DNA from: Novosphingobium sp. MD-1
GTDB lineage: Bacteria > Pseudomonadota > Alphaproteobacteria > Sphingomonadales > Sphingomonadaceae
Assembly (NCBI RefSeq): GCF_001014975.1
Contig: NZ_BBXA01000021.1
Span: 62,001-126,000, forward strand
DNA: 64,000 nucleotides
Direction of reading: 5' to 3'
Made by a program: the position numbers and the translations under genes
Notes under the pieces: generated by a model
The model's database searches: none
Told to the model about the DNA's origin: nothing
The model's input: only the letters and a program-made list of their open reading frames with translations
Part shown: positions 45,210 to 54,596 of the stretch, in pieces
Layout: every line of letters starts with the position of its first letter
Numbering within the stretch: the stretch's first letter is position 1

Positions 45210-46310
45210 ATGAAGCCAATCAAGGTCGCCGTGATCGGCGTGGGCAACTGCGCCAGCTCGCTGGTCCAGGGGGTCTATCACTACCGCAACAACAACTCGT
45301 CGCAGGGCCTCATCCATGACCGGATCGGTGGCTATGGCGCGGGTGACGTTGATTTCGTGCTCGGCATTGATGTCGATGCGCGCAAGGTAGGCAAGGACAT
45401 CAGCGAAGCCATCTTCGCCGGTCCGAACTGCACCGCCGTGTTCTTCCCCGACGTTCCGGCCACCGGCGCCAAGGTCATCATGGGCAAGAAGCTCGATGGC
45501 GTTGCCGATCACATGACCGGAATGGGCGACAAGGGCTTCATCGTGGCCGACGCGCCCGAAGCCACCAAGGAATCGATCGTGGCCGCGCTCAAGGAAACGG
45601 GCGCCGAGGTTCTCCTGAACTTCCTGCCGGTCGGTTCGCAGGAAGCCACCGAATTCTACATGGAATGCGCGCTCGAAGCCGGCGTCGCGGTGGTCAACTG
45701 CATGCCGGTGTTCATCGCCAGCCGTCCCGAATGGGAAGCCAAGTTCCGCGCCAAGCGTATCCCGATCGTGGGTGACGACATCAAGGCGCAGGTCGGCGCC
45801 ACGATCGTCCACCGCGTGCTGTCCAGCCTGTTCGGCGCGCGCGGCGTGACCGTGGAGCGCACCTACCAGCTCAACACCGGCGGCAACACCGATTTCATGA
45901 ACATGCTCGACCGCCAGCGGCTGGGCAGCAAGAAGGAATCGAAGACCGAGGCGGTGCAGGCCATGCTGGCCCAGCGCCTTGAGGACGAGAACATCCACGT
46001 CGGCCCGTCGGACTATGTTCCCTGGCAGAAGGACAACAAGCTGTGCTTCCTGCGCCTGGAAGGCGCGCAGTGGGGCAACGTGCCGATGAACCTGGAACTC
46101 CGCCTTTCGGTGGAAGACAGCCCGAACTCGGCCGCCTGCGTGATGGACGCGATCCGTTGCTGCAAGGTCGCGCTGGAGCGTGGCGAGGGCGGTGCGCTGA
46201 TCGGCCCGTCGGCCTATTTCTGCAAGCACCCGCCGCAGCAGTTCAACGACGACGTCGCCGCGCAGATGGTCGAGGAATACGTTTCCGACCAGGCGCTTGC
46301 CGCCGAGTAA
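45210..46310 (+). CDS. ino1: myo-Inositol-3-phosphate (1L-myo-inositol-1-phosphate) synthase
   Basis: The product is 366 residues. It converts glucose-6-phosphate to inositol phosphate using NAD. The Rossmann motif is VAVIGVGNCASSLVQGVYHY (residues 5-24). NTGGNTDFMNML, TYQLNTGGN and SKTEAVQAML are the conserved active-site blocks, and the length fits the short actinobacterial-type enzyme rather than the ~530-residue eukaryotic one. The ATG at 45210 is preferred over an in-frame GTG at 45192. An intrinsic terminator follows the gene. Confidence 0.95.
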   Translation: MKPIKVAVIGVGNCASSLVQGVYHYRNNNSSQGLIHDRIGGYGAGDVDFVLGIDVDARKVGKDISEAIFAGPNCTAVFFPDVPATGAKVIMGKKLDGVADHMTGMGDKGFIVADAPEATKESIVAALKETGAEVLLNFLPVGSQEATEFYMECALEAGVAVVNCMPVFIASRPEWEAKFRAKRIPIVGDDIKAQVGATIVHRVLSSLFGARGVTVERTYQLNTGGNTDFMNMLDRQRLGSKKESKTEAVQAMLAQRLEDENIHVGPSDYVPWQKDNKLCFLRLEGAQWGNVPMNLELRLSVEDSPNSAACVMDAIRCCKVALERGEGGALIGPSAYFCKHPPQQFNDDVAAQMVEEYVSDQALAAE

Positions 46311-46333
46311 GCGGACCGACGCGACAGGACAGG

Positions 46334-46379
46334 GCGGGCCGGCCGGACGTTTGGGCGTTCGGCCGGCCCGCTGCTTTTT
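46334..46379 (+). terminator. Strong intrinsic terminator between ino1 and the cytidylyltransferase gene
   Basis: A perfect 12-bp GC stem (46334-46345 with 46360-46371, GCGGGCCGGCCG/CGGCCGGCCCGC) is followed by a T-run (46375-46379). The next gene starts 25 bp later. This should end most ino1 transcripts, so downstream expression would need readthrough or its own promoter. Confidence 0.88.
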
Positions 46380-46404
46380 CAGCCCGGCAGGAATCCCGAA
46401 GATC

Positions 46405-47151
46405 ATGGACGCGCTCATCATCGCCGCCGGCTATGGCAGCCGGCTTGCCGACCTTTCCCCTTCCAAGCCGCTGACGCCGGTCGCCGGCGTGCCGTTGATC
46501 GAGATCGGCGTGCGCCAGGCGATGATCGGGGGGGTTACCCGCGTGGTGGTGGTTACCGGCCACCGCGCCGAGATGGTCGAGGCGTTTCTGGCCGACCTTT
46601 CGCAGCGGCTGGCGGTGGAAATCGTGCCCGTGCGCCTGGCGGACTGGTCAACGCCCAACGGCCATTCGGTGATGGCCGGCGCCACGCGCTGCGAAGGCAA
46701 CTACCTGCTGATGATGGCCGACCACATGTTCGAGGCCGATATCCTGGCCAGCCTGCTGGCGCAGGACGCGCCCGACCGGGGCGTGACCCTGGCGATCGAC
46801 CGCCGGCTCGACAATCCGCTGGTCGATCCCGACGACGCCACCTGGGTGCGGCTGGACGAACGCGGCTTCATCACCGCCATCGGCAAGACCATCGAACCTT
46901 ACGACGCGGTAGACTGCGGCGCGTTCCTGGCCACGCCGGAGCTGGCCACGGCGATCCGCGAGGCGATCGCGGCCGGCAAGGCGGGAAGCCTTTCGGACGG
47001 GATGCAGGTGCTGGCCGATCGCGGCCGCGCGGCAACGATGGACATCGACGATGCCTGGTGGATGGACGTCGACGACCCGCGTGCGCACGCGCTGGCCGAA
47101 GAACTGGCGCCCTGGCATCTCGCGCCGATGTTCAACGGCGTGCCGGGCTGA
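46405..47151 (+). CDS. Nucleotidyltransferase, probable inositol-1-phosphate cytidylyltransferase
   Basis: The product is 248 residues. It has the sugar-nucleotidyltransferase opening ALIIAAGYGSRLADLSPSKP with the signature G-x-G-x-R and Lys. A second block, NGHSVMAG, is followed by the metal-site segment YLLMMADHMFEADIL (Asp and His). IGKTIEPYDAVDCGAFLA and WWMDVDDPRAHALAEELA fit enzymes that activate inositol phosphate to CDP-inositol, better than glucose- or mannose-type homologues. The ATG at 46405 is well placed after a GATC context. Neighbourhood with ino1 and CDP-alcohol transferases supports the substrate, which is still inference. Confidence 0.75.
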   Translation: MDALIIAAGYGSRLADLSPSKPLTPVAGVPLIEIGVRQAMIGGVTRVVVVTGHRAEMVEAFLADLSQRLAVEIVPVRLADWSTPNGHSVMAGATRCEGNYLLMMADHMFEADILASLLAQDAPDRGVTLAIDRRLDNPLVDPDDATWVRLDERGFITAIGKTIEPYDAVDCGAFLATPELATAIREAIAAGKAGSLSDGMQVLADRGRAATMDIDDAWWMDVDDPRAHALAEELAPWHLAPMFNGVPG

Positions 47152-47169
47152 AGCCACCCCGGCCGGCCG

Positions 47170-47658
47170 TCAGGGATATTTCAGGTGAATCCGCGTGGAC
47201 AGGTTGCTGCGCGGAATGCTGATCCGCACCGAACGGAACGCGGGCAGGCTGGCGATGGTCGGCGGATTGTTGGAAAAGCCGAAGCCTTCGGTCGGGATGC
47301 CCAGCACGCCGCTGCGGTTGATCTTCCCCGACGCATCCTCGTCGTGATAGACCGCGATGGCATAGACGCCGGGCCGCGGCACAAACAGGCACATGCGCGT
47401 TTCGGGCGCGGCGGCATCGACCCGGCCGACATAGAGCGATCCGTGCTTGACGAGGAACTTGCGGGAATCGTCTTCGTACAGCGTCACCGCGATCAGGCCG
47501 TTGCCGTTGCGCACGCCATCCACCACGATGTTGATCCAGGTGTCGCTCGCCGGGCCGGCACAATTCGGGGCCGCCTGCGCGGAACTGGCGAAAAGGCCCG
47601 ATCCGGCAAGCGCAAGGACGGCTGCGGCCGCGGCGCGGATACGTCTCGGCAAGGTCAT
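47170..47658 (-). CDS. DUF2141 secreted protein
   Basis: The product is 162 residues: a signal peptide (AAAAVLALAGSGLFASSAQA-AP) and a beta-rich mature domain with NGNGLIAVTLYEDDSRKF, PGVYAIAVYHDEDASGKI and GVLGIPTEGFGFSNNP. These are the family blocks of DUF2141, of unknown function. It converges on the cytidylyltransferase gene (18 bp between stops) and is the last gene of the lipid island. Confidence 0.9.
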   Translation of the reverse strand: MTLPRRIRAAAAAVLALAGSGLFASSAQAAPNCAGPASDTWINIVVDGVRNGNGLIAVTLYEDDSRKFLVKHGSLYVGRVDAAAPETRMCLFVPRPGVYAIAVYHDEDASGKINRSGVLGIPTEGFGFSNNPPTIASLPAFRSVRISIPRSNLSTRIHLKYP

Positions 47659-48032
47659 ATCGCTTCAATCCCAGTTGCTGTTCCCGTCAGCATCGCTTCC
47701 CGTGCCCGCCCTTGCCGGCCGACCACCGAAACCACCTGACCTTTATCGCGATGTCCCTGTAATGCGGGTTTCGCGCCCCCGCCATATCCAATTCGGGCCG
47801 TGAACGCGCGCTTAATCCGGGCGGGAGCCGGCAAAGTGTGCAACCATGCCTAATCCGTGTGGAAAACGGCGGATTCACGCTTGTTCGGGCGATTCGCCAC
47901 CGGTAAGCCCGAATGCGGCGCGAGGAAATCGCCCGGTCCCGCCGGACCAGGCTTTTCCGACCCGCCATCCACAGTTCACGGTATCCCGAAACAGGTTCGC
48001 AAGACCGCAGGCAGCGAAGATCGTTCCCGTCC
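47659..48032. other. 374-bp intergenic region upstream of rpe and DUF2141
   Basis: No credible open frame or RNA gene is visible. It should hold the divergent promoters of the DUF2141 gene (minus) and the rpe-heparinase-purH operon (plus). I see no strong inverted repeat. Confidence 0.6.
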
Positions 48033-48695
48033 ATGGCTGTTCCGCTGATTTCGCCCTCGATCCTTTCCGCGGACTTCGCCCGTCTGGGCGAGGAAGTTCG
48101 CGCTATCGATGCCGCCGGCGCGGACTGGATTCATGTCGATGTGATGGACGGCCATTTCGTGCCCAATATCACCATCGGCCCCGGCGTGGTGAAGGCGCTG
48201 CGCCCGCACACGGCGAAACCGTTCGACGTTCACCTGATGATCTCGCCCGTCGATGGCTACCTGCAGGCCTTTGCCGACGCCGGCGCCGACATCATCACCG
48301 TCCATCCCGAAGCCGGCCCGCACGTCCACCGCACGGTGCAGGCGATCCGGGCGCTGGGCAAGAAGGCCGGCATCTCGCTGAACCCCGCCACGCCGGCCAA
48401 GATGCTCGATTACCTGATCGACGAGATCGATCTGGTGCTGATCATGAGCGTCAATCCCGGGTTTGGCGGGCAAAGTTTCATTTCCAGCCAGCTTCGCAAG
48501 ATCGAGGCGGTCCGCAAGATGATCGATAAGACAGGCCGGCCGATTCACCTCGAAGTGGATGGCGGGGTCGATCTCGAAACCGCCAGGCTGTGCACCGGTG
48601 CCGGCGCGGACGTGCTGGTGGCCGGAACCGCCAGCTTCCGGGGCGGGCCAAGCCATTATGCGGCCAATATCGCCGCGCTGAAGGGGGCGGGCTGA
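48033..48695 (+). CDS. rpe: Ribulose-phosphate 3-epimerase
   Basis: The product is 220 residues, normal for Rpe, a TIM-barrel enzyme of the pentose phosphate pathway. [42 protein letters not shown]-like segments with Asp/His metal ligands, and [13 protein letters not shown] are all present. The ATG at 48033 follows a longer open frame without support. It is first in the rpe-heparinase-purH operon; the next gene starts 4 bp after its stop. Confidence 0.97.
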   Translation: MAVPLISPSILSADFARLGEEVRAIDAAGADWIHVDVMDGHFVPNITIGPGVVKALRPHTAKPFDVHLMISPVDGYLQAFADAGADIITVHPEAGPHVHRTVQAIRALGKKAGISLNPATPAKMLDYLIDEIDLVLIMSVNPGFGGQSFISSQLRKIEAVRKMIDKTGRPIHLEVDGGVDLETARLCTGAGADVLVAGTASFRGGPSHYAANIAALKGAG

Positions 48696-48699
48696 CGCC

Positions 48700-50760
48700 G
48701 TGAACGAAAACGGCCTTTCCTTCGCCCGCGCCTTTGGCGCCGCCGGAAACAATGAGGCCGGTTCGCGCGTTGGACGGGGTGAGGCTGTGCCGGCAACGGA
48801 AGGCAACGGACGGATCAAGCGTGGTTCCTTCCATCCCGGTGCTCGCCACGGCGAAGGCCCGGCCATTCCGCTGGGTCCGGGAGAGGAACCGCTGCTGTCC
48901 ATGCCCGGAACAACACCGGCCGAACCCACGCCAGCCGCTACCCCCTCTCCGGGGCCATCCATCGGAACGCCTTTGACGGAAGCGCCAGGGCCGGAGCGCG
49001 CGACATTGGCCGAAGCCGAGCTCGAACTGACGCCCACGCCCGAAACGATCGAGCCCGGCCGCGCGCTGGCGCTCGCCGATTTCTCCCCTCCCGCAGTGGG
49101 CGCGGGCGATCGCTTCGTGCGCTTCGCCTATCGCATGGGGCTGCCGGCAGGCGCGCTCAACCCGTTCCGCAAGCGGGCGCGGCCGCGCCTGACGGCAACA
49201 GTGGCCAATCCACTGCCCGGTGACACGGCCGCCGGCACCGCGTTGCGCGCCGGCCATTTCCTGCTCCACGGGATGAAGGCGCCGATCGCGGATGTCGAGT
49301 TCAGCGGCCCGCGCCTGTCGCCCCCGTTCGAGCGGCTGATCCATGGCTTTGGCTGGCTGGCTGACCTCGAAGCCTGCGCGCCGCGCCAGCAATGCACCCA
49401 GGTTGCCGAACGGGTGCTGCAGATCTGGATGGCGGCCAACCCCAAGCCCAACGCCACCCCGGCGTGGGACGTGGGCAACGTCGGCCACCGCCTGCTGTCC
49501 TGGCTGATCCACGCGCCGCTGCTGCTGTCCGGCCCGGACAAGAAGGCGCGTGGGCGCATGTTGCTGGTGATCGAGGAAACCGCGCGCTGGCTGGATCGCA
49601 ACGTCGGCAAGGCGGGCGACAAGCTGGCCGAAACCGCCGGCTGGACCGCGATCACCGCCGCCGGGCTGCTGCTGGCCGATGGCCATCCCCGCCGGCTGTT
49701 CGGCGAAGCCGGCCTGATGCGCGCGGTGGGCGATCTGATCGGCGACGATGGCGGCGTGCTTTCCCGCAGCCCGCTCGGCCAGATCGAGGTGATCGAGCTG
49801 CTGGTGCGGCTGAAGGCCTGCTACGCCGCCGTCCGCAGTGATGCGCCGCCGCAGATCGATACCATCCTCAACCTGCTGGTTCCGCCGCTGCTGTCGCTGC
49901 TGCATGGCGATGGCGGGTTGGGGAGCTGGCAGGGGGCCGGCGCCGTCCCGGCCGCGCGGATCGAGGCGCTGGTCAAGGCCAGCGGCGTCCGTACCCGGCC
50001 GCTGCGCGATGCCCGCCAGTGGGGCTATCAGCGGGTGAATGCCGGCAAGACCGTGCTTCAGGTCGATGCGGCGCCCCCGCCCGTGGCCCGCCACACCCGC
50101 GATGGCTGCGCCTCCACGCTGGCGTTCGAACTGAGCCATGGCGCGGAACGGATCATCGTCAACTGCGGCGGCGCAGCCTTTGCCGGCGGCCTCATCCCGC
50201 TGCGGCTGGCGCAGGGGCTGCGCGCCACGGCGGCGCATTCCACGCTGACGATCGACGATTTCAACTCTACCGCCGTGCTCATCAACGGCAAGCTCGGCTC
50301 GGGCGTGTCCGAGGTCGAGATCGACCGACGCACCTTGCGCGGCGACAAGGGTGGCGGCGCAACCCGGATCGAGGCGAGCCACAATGGCTATGTCACGCGC
50401 TATGGCCTGTCGCACCAGCGCATCCTGATCCTGCGCGACGACGGCACCGAGCTGCGCGGTGAAGACCTGCTGGTGCCGGCGGGCCGCAAGGGCAAGCGCG
50501 GCACCATCGGCGTCGCCTTGCGCTTCCATCTCGGTCCGAATATCGAGCTGGCCGCCGGCGAGGACGGTCTGGGGGTGACTCTGGCTCTGCCCGACGGCAG
50601 CCTGTGGCAATTCCGCTCCGGCCGCGATCCCGTGTCGGTCGAGGAAAGCCTGTGGGCAGACGGGCAGGGGCGCCCCATCGGCACGCGCCAGCTGGTCATC
50701 CAGGCCAAGATTCCCCGCAGCGGAGAGACATTCTCCTGGCTGCTCAAGAAGATGAGATAG
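48700..50760 (+). CDS. Heparinase II/III family protein
   Basis: The product is 686 residues from a GTG start. About 1-120 are low-complexity and Pro/Gly-rich. The middle is alpha/alpha-barrel-like (GHFLLHGM, GFGWLADLEACAP, GNVGHRLLSWLIHAPLL, GDKLAETAGWTAI). The C-terminal beta-sandwich part contains AHSTLTIDDFNSTAV, ASHNGYVTRYGLSHQRIL. The layout is that of the heparinase II/III family that degrades acidic polysaccharides. This chromosomal neighbour of purH is conserved in sphingomonads, but its substrate is unknown. The long N-tail suggests the true start may lie downstream, for example near residue 68 (MPGTTPAEP). Confidence 0.88.
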   Translation: MNENGLSFARAFGAAGNNEAGSRVGRGEAVPATEGNGRIKRGSFHPGARHGEGPAIPLGPGEEPLLSMPGTTPAEPTPAATPSPGPSIGTPLTEAPGPERATLAEAELELTPTPETIEPGRALALADFSPPAVGAGDRFVRFAYRMGLPAGALNPFRKRARPRLTATVANPLPGDTAAGTALRAGHFLLHGMKAPIADVEFSGPRLSPPFERLIHGFGWLADLEACAPRQQCTQVAERVLQIWMAANPKPNATPAWDVGNVGHRLLSWLIHAPLLLSGPDKKARGRMLLVIEETARWLDRNVGKAGDKLAETAGWTAITAAGLLLADGHPRRLFGEAGLMRAVGDLIGDDGGVLSRSPLGQIEVIELLVRLKACYAAVRSDAPPQIDTILNLLVPPLLSLLHGDGGLGSWQGAGAVPAARIEALVKASGVRTRPLRDARQWGYQRVNAGKTVLQVDAAPPPVARHTRDGCASTLAFELSHGAERIIVNCGGAAFAGGLIPLRLAQGLRATAAHSTLTIDDFNSTAVLINGKLGSGVSEVEIDRRTLRGDKGGGATRIEASHNGYVTRYGLSHQRILILRDDGTELRGEDLLVPAGRKGKRGTIGVALRFHLGPNIELAAGEDGLGVTLALPDGSLWQFRSGRDPVSVEESLWADGQGRPIGTRQLVIQAKIPRSGETFSWLLKKMR

Positions 50761-50769
50761 GAAATTCCT

Positions 50770-52359
50770 GTGAGTGAGGTGACGATCAAGCGGGCGCTGC
50801 TTTCGGTGTCCGACAAATCCGGTTTGGCGGATCTGGGCAAGGCGCTGGCGGCACGCGGCGTGGAACTGGTCTCCACCGGCGGCACCGCCAAGGCGCTGCG
50901 CGACGCCGGGCTGACCGTGCGCGACGTGTCGGACCTGACCGGCTTTCCCGAAATGATGGACGGCCGCGTCAAGACACTGCACCCGATGGTCCACGGCGGC
51001 CTGCTGGCGGTGCGCGACAACCCCGAACACGCCGCCGCGATGGAAGCGCACGCCATCGGCGCGATCGACCTTGTCGTGGTCAATCTCTATCCGTTCGAAG
51101 CGACCGTGGCCAAGGGCGCCGACCGCGACGAAGTGATCGAGAACATCGACATCGGCGGCCCTTCGATGGTCCGTTCGGCGGCGAAGAACCACGCTTTCGT
51201 CACCATCGTGACCGACCCGGCCGATTACGCCACGCTGCTGGGCGAACTGGAACAGTCCGGCGGGGCCACCACGCTGGCGTTCCGCCGGGCGATGGCGGCC
51301 AAGGCCTTCGCCGCGACCGCCGCCTATGACGCCGCGATCTCGAGCTGGTTCGCCTTCGCCGACCAGGGGCAGCGCTTTCCCGACACGCTCAATCTTTCGA
51401 GCAAGCTGGTCACGACGCTGCGCTATGGCGAGAACCCGCACCAGAACGCGGCGCTCTACGTGCCGAACCGGCCCGCCACCACCGGCCTGCCCCAGGCGCA
51501 GCAGGTGCAGGGCAAGGAACTGTCCTACAACAACTACAACGATGCCAACGCCGCGCTGGAACTGGTGGCCGAATTCGCGGCGGACAAGCCGACCGTGGTG
51601 ATCGTCAAGCACGCCAACCCCTGCGGCGTCGCCACCGCCGATACGCTGCTGGAAGCCTGGCACCAGGCGCTGGCCTGCGATTCCGTATCGGCGTTCGGCG
51701 GCATCGTCGCGGTCAACCAGCCGCTCGATGGCCCCACCGCCAACGCGATCTGCGAGATTTTCACCGAAGTGGTCGTGGCTCCTGGCGCCGACGAGGCCGC
51801 GAAGGAGGCCTTCGCGCGCAAGAAGAACCTGCGCCTGCTGCTGGTGAACGACCTTCCCGACGCGCATCGTGCCGGCCTGACGCTGGTGCCGATCGCCGGC
51901 GGCCTGCTGGTGCAGGATCGCGACAACGGCGCGCTGGGCGACGACGCGCTGAAGGTGGTGACCAAGCGCCAGCCGACCGAACAAGAACTGAAGGACTGCC
52001 TGTTCGCGTGGACCGTGGCGAAGCACGTCAAGTCGAACGCCATCGTCTATGCCAGCAAGGGCGTGACCGCCGGCATCGGCGCGGGCCAGATGAACCGGCG
52101 TGATTCCTCGCGCATTGCCGCCGCCAAGGCCAGGGAAGCCGCCGAAACGCACGGCTGGGACGAGCCGCGCACGGTCGGCTCCGCGGTCGCGTCCGACGCG
52201 TTCTTCCCGTTTGCCGACGGCTTGCTGGCGGCGGTGGAAGCCGGCGCCACGGCGGTGATCCAGCCGGGCGGATCGATCCGCGACGAGGACGTGATCAAGG
52301 CGGCCGACGAAGCCGGCCTCGCCATGATCTTCACCGGAATGCGCCACTTCCGCCACTGA
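50770..52359 (+). CDS. purH: Bifunctional AICAR transformylase/IMP cyclohydrolase PurH
   Basis: The product is 529 residues from a GTG start, standard length. It catalyses the last two steps of IMP synthesis. The N-terminal cyclohydrolase domain opens [20 protein letters not shown] and contains [14 protein letters not shown] and [13 protein letters not shown]. The transformylase domain has [23 protein letters not shown] and the ending [17 protein letters not shown]. It is last in the operon with rpe and the heparinase gene. Confidence 0.98.
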   Translation: MSEVTIKRALLSVSDKSGLADLGKALAARGVELVSTGGTAKALRDAGLTVRDVSDLTGFPEMMDGRVKTLHPMVHGGLLAVRDNPEHAAAMEAHAIGAIDLVVVNLYPFEATVAKGADRDEVIENIDIGGPSMVRSAAKNHAFVTIVTDPADYATLLGELEQSGGATTLAFRRAMAAKAFAATAAYDAAISSWFAFADQGQRFPDTLNLSSKLVTTLRYGENPHQNAALYVPNRPATTGLPQAQQVQGKELSYNNYNDANAALELVAEFAADKPTVVIVKHANPCGVATADTLLEAWHQALACDSVSAFGGIVAVNQPLDGPTANAICEIFTEVVVAPGADEAAKEAFARKKNLRLLLVNDLPDAHRAGLTLVPIAGGLLVQDRDNGALGDDALKVVTKRQPTEQELKDCLFAWTVAKHVKSNAIVYASKGVTAGIGAGQMNRRDSSRIAAAKAREAAETHGWDEPRTVGSAVASDAFFPFADGLLAAVEAGATAVIQPGGSIRDEDVIKAADEAGLAMIFTGMRHFRH

Positions 52360-52402
52360 TCCCTCCCAGCCCGGCGCGCGAAGGGAGGGGGCGTCTTCCC
52401 TT
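52360..52402. terminator. Possible terminator after purH
   Basis: Two mutually exclusive stems can form just after the stop: CCCTCCC (52361-52367)/GGGAGGG (52383-52389), and GAAGGGA (52380-52386)/TCCCTTC (52396-52402). No T-run follows, so strength is doubtful. Confidence 0.35.
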
Positions 52403-52457
52403 CGCCATTTAATCGTGCAATTAAACCCCTTCAATGGAGGGGGAGAGCACGAAAGCC

Positions 52458-53303
52458 GTGCCGGAAAGCGTTTTCGAAACCGATGGCGATCTGTTCGTGC
52501 CGACCAGGCTCGGCCGGGGCTACTGGCAGCCGGGCACGCTGAGCGGCGCCGCAATGGCATCGCTGCTGGGCTTCGTCATCGAACGCGACGTCATGGAGCC
52601 GGGGCTAATCCCCGTGCGCTTCGGCGTCGACATGCTGCGCATGGCGCCGGCGCAGCCGCTCGGCGTGGACTTGCGCGTGCTGCACGACGGCGGCCGGCTG
52701 AAGCTGGTGGAAGCCAGCCTTTCGGCCAACGGCAAGCTTTGCGCCCGCGCCACCTGCCAGCTGGCCCGGCAATCGCGGCAGCCGGACAATCCCGTCTGGC
52801 AAAGCCCGCCGTGGCCCGCGCCACCGCCGGAAGGGTTGGAGCCGCTGCGCCGTTTCGGCAACTGGGAGGTGCGCCCCGTCCCCGCGGCCACGCACCCCCG
52901 CTTCCGGCGCGAAACCAACGGGATCGACCAGGAGCGCGGTACCCCGGAGCAGGGCAATCCCACCGTGCTCGGCACGATGGGGCCGCCGCCGGCACGCCAG
53001 GCGTGGTTGCGGGCCGGGGTCGAGATCGTTGCCGGCCATCCGCTCACACCGTTCGGCCATGTCGCGCTGACGGCGGACTTCGCCAGCCCGCTGGCGCATA
53101 GCAGCGAACACGGCATCGATTTCGTCAATACCGACTTCACCGTGCATCTGCACCGCCTGCCGGTGGGCGAATGGCTGGGCTATGAACTGACCGGGCACCT
53201 CTCGCAGCACGGAATCGCGGTCGGCCAGTGCGCGCTGCACGATCCGGCAGGCCCGCTGGGCACGATTTCCGTCAGCGCCATGAGCCTTTCGCGGAAAAGC
53301 TGA
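52458..53303 (+). CDS. TesB-like acyl-CoA thioesterase family protein
   Basis: The product is about 281 residues, a double hotdog protein. RGYWQPGTLSGAAMASLLGFVIER is the first hotdog, and LTPFGHVALTADFASPLAHSS with FVNTDFTVHLHRLPVGEWLGYE is the second, where an Asp/Thr/Gln site should sit. Family members cleave acyl-CoA; the substrate is unknown. Two starts compete: ATG 52434 has no ribosome-binding site, while GTG 52458 follows a GGAGAG stretch 11 bp before it and is preferred. It is a separate unit after purH. Confidence 0.8.
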   Translation: MPESVFETDGDLFVPTRLGRGYWQPGTLSGAAMASLLGFVIERDVMEPGLIPVRFGVDMLRMAPAQPLGVDLRVLHDGGRLKLVEASLSANGKLCARATCQLARQSRQPDNPVWQSPPWPAPPPEGLEPLRRFGNWEVRPVPAATHPRFRRETNGIDQERGTPEQGNPTVLGTMGPPPARQAWLRAGVEIVAGHPLTPFGHVALTADFASPLAHSSEHGIDFVNTDFTVHLHRLPVGEWLGYELTGHLSQHGIAVGQCALHDPAGPLGTISVSAMSLSRKS

Positions 53304-53313
53304 ACCCGATACG

Positions 53314-53351
53314 GAAAGGGCCGCCCGTGGCATCCCACGGGCGGCCCTTTC
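53314..53351. terminator. Strong bidirectional terminator between thioesterase and SleB-like genes
   Basis: A perfect 17-bp stem (53314-53330 with 53335-53351) with a 4-nt loop (CATC) starts with GAAAGGG and ends with CCCTTTC. It sits between two convergent stop codons, so A- and T-tracts serve both directions. Confidence 0.9.
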
Positions 53352-53384
53352 GCTATTCCGCGCGGCCCGGAAGCCGCTGGCGCG

Positions 53385-54041
53385 TCAGCGGTAGAAGATA
53401 TGATTGTCCACGCGGGCGAGGCGAACCTTGCCCCAGCGCGGCGAAACGCGCGCGGCATGGAAATACATCGCGCCTTCGGCCGGGCTCTTCCACGCGCCCT
53501 TGTCGGCGATCTGCGCGATCTTGACGGCTTCCGCCCAGTCGCGGCTGCCCTTGTTGATCGGCGGCATGGCATGACCGCGCACGAACGAGAACTGCGAGGG
53601 CTGGTAGACCACACCACAATAGCTCGCCGGGAACCGGCCCGACTTCGAACGCTGAACCACCACACGGCCCACGGCAAGCTGGCCGTCCAACGTTTCGCTC
53701 TTGGCTTCGAAATAGATCGCGCCGGCAAGGCAGTTCAACTCGCTCGACAGCTCGGTGGGGACGGCGGTTTCATCGACCAGCTCGGCCAGCGATTCCGCGG
53801 CGTCCGATTCCGGGGCATCAGCGATGCTCGACGCGGAATGCGCGGCGGCCTGTTGCGCAGCAGTCTGCTGGACAGACGCGGCGGACCGGCTAGGGAAAAT
53901 CACGGGAGAGGCGCCTTGGGCCTCGATCACAGGAACCTGCGGGTCCTGCACGGCCGCGCGGGAACCGGCGGCGGTAAAGATCGTTGTTGCCAGTGTCAGG
54001 CAGATGCTGATCGCGCTGGCAAACTTTAACTGCTTACTCAT
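53385..54041 (-). CDS. SleB-like cell wall hydrolase (Hydrolase_2)
   Basis: The product is 218 residues. A signal peptide (about 1-28), a Ser/Ala/Gln-rich linker (about 30-100), then a C-terminal domain with ELNCLAGAIYFEAKSETLDGQ, VVQRSKSGRFPASYCGVV and PRWGKVRLARVDNHIFYR. This is the family fold of SleB/CwlJ-like cortex hydrolases used by proteobacteria for cell-wall remodelling. The catalytic Glu should be the one in IYFEAK. Monocistronic. Confidence 0.92.
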   Translation of the reverse strand: MSKQLKFASAISICLTLATTIFTAAGSRAAVQDPQVPVIEAQGASPVIFPSRSAASVQQTAAQQAAAHSASSIADAPESDAAESLAELVDETAVPTELSSELNCLAGAIYFEAKSETLDGQLAVGRVVVQRSKSGRFPASYCGVVYQPSQFSFVRGHAMPPINKGSRDWAEAVKIAQIADKGAWKSPAEGAMYFHAARVSPRWGKVRLARVDNHIFYR

Positions 54042-54249
54042 CCATCATCGTCATTCGGCGGTGAGCACCCGGGCATGGCGGAAGCAAGCCCCATCCGAGA
54101 CTTTCATCTCGCGGGCCTGCTCCGGAGAGCCATGACGGTTGCCCCCCGTCTGCGTGCTAGCGCGTTCTGCCTCCCGCAGAACCACGCCGCCTTCGCATTG
54201 CGGTAGGGTGCCTTTATTTGGCGAAGCGGCAGAGTCAACCCCGCACAGG

Positions 54250-54576
54250 TCATCCCCGGATCAGGCGTTCCCCGTCTGCGACAGTCAGTTCGATAATCCA
54301 CAAGTCCGGGTCCTGGCGCTGGCGGCGGGTCAGGTAATCCTCAAATTCCTGTTTATTATCAGTATCTTGAACCTTTGACTTGGCCCAATCCCGCGTGCCG
54401 TCGCGCTGCGGCATCCGCTCATAGAGCGTTCCAAGTCCCTGATTATCCACCATAACAATCAGGATGGTGCCGGAGTCCGGCTCGCCCTTGTGCAGCACCA
54501 TCGCGAAGCCGCCCTGCGCCTGCGCGCGGCGGATCAGTCCGCTGACTTCGAGATGGGCGGGAAGGCGCGTTGCCAT
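54250..54576 (-). CDS. DUF1491 family protein
   Basis: The product is 108 residues: LPAHLEVSGLIRRAQAQGGFAMVLHKGEPDSGTI and DLWIIELTVADGERLI match DUF1491, a small alphaproteobacterial family of unknown function. It precedes the SleB-like gene by 208 bp, and follows the thioesterase gene by 20 bp, so it may close a small operon with ptsN. Confidence 0.88.
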   Translation of the reverse strand: MATRLPAHLEVSGLIRRAQAQGGFAMVLHKGEPDSGTILIVMVDNQGLGTLYERMPQRDGTRDWAKSKVQDTDNKQEFEDYLTRRQRQDPDLWIIELTVADGERLIRG

Positions 54577-54596
54577 GAGCCCGGCGGCCGATCCGC

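Noticed and set aside
48478..52560. 1360-codon open frame on the minus strand
   Set aside because: It is antisense to rpe, the heparinase-like gene and purH, all clearly coding on the plus strand. The composition is that of a shadow frame.
54042..54249. Possible small RNA or gene between SleB-like and DUF1491 genes
   Set aside because: Only weak local pairing and no open frame with a ribosome-binding site; no tRNA-like cloverleaf.
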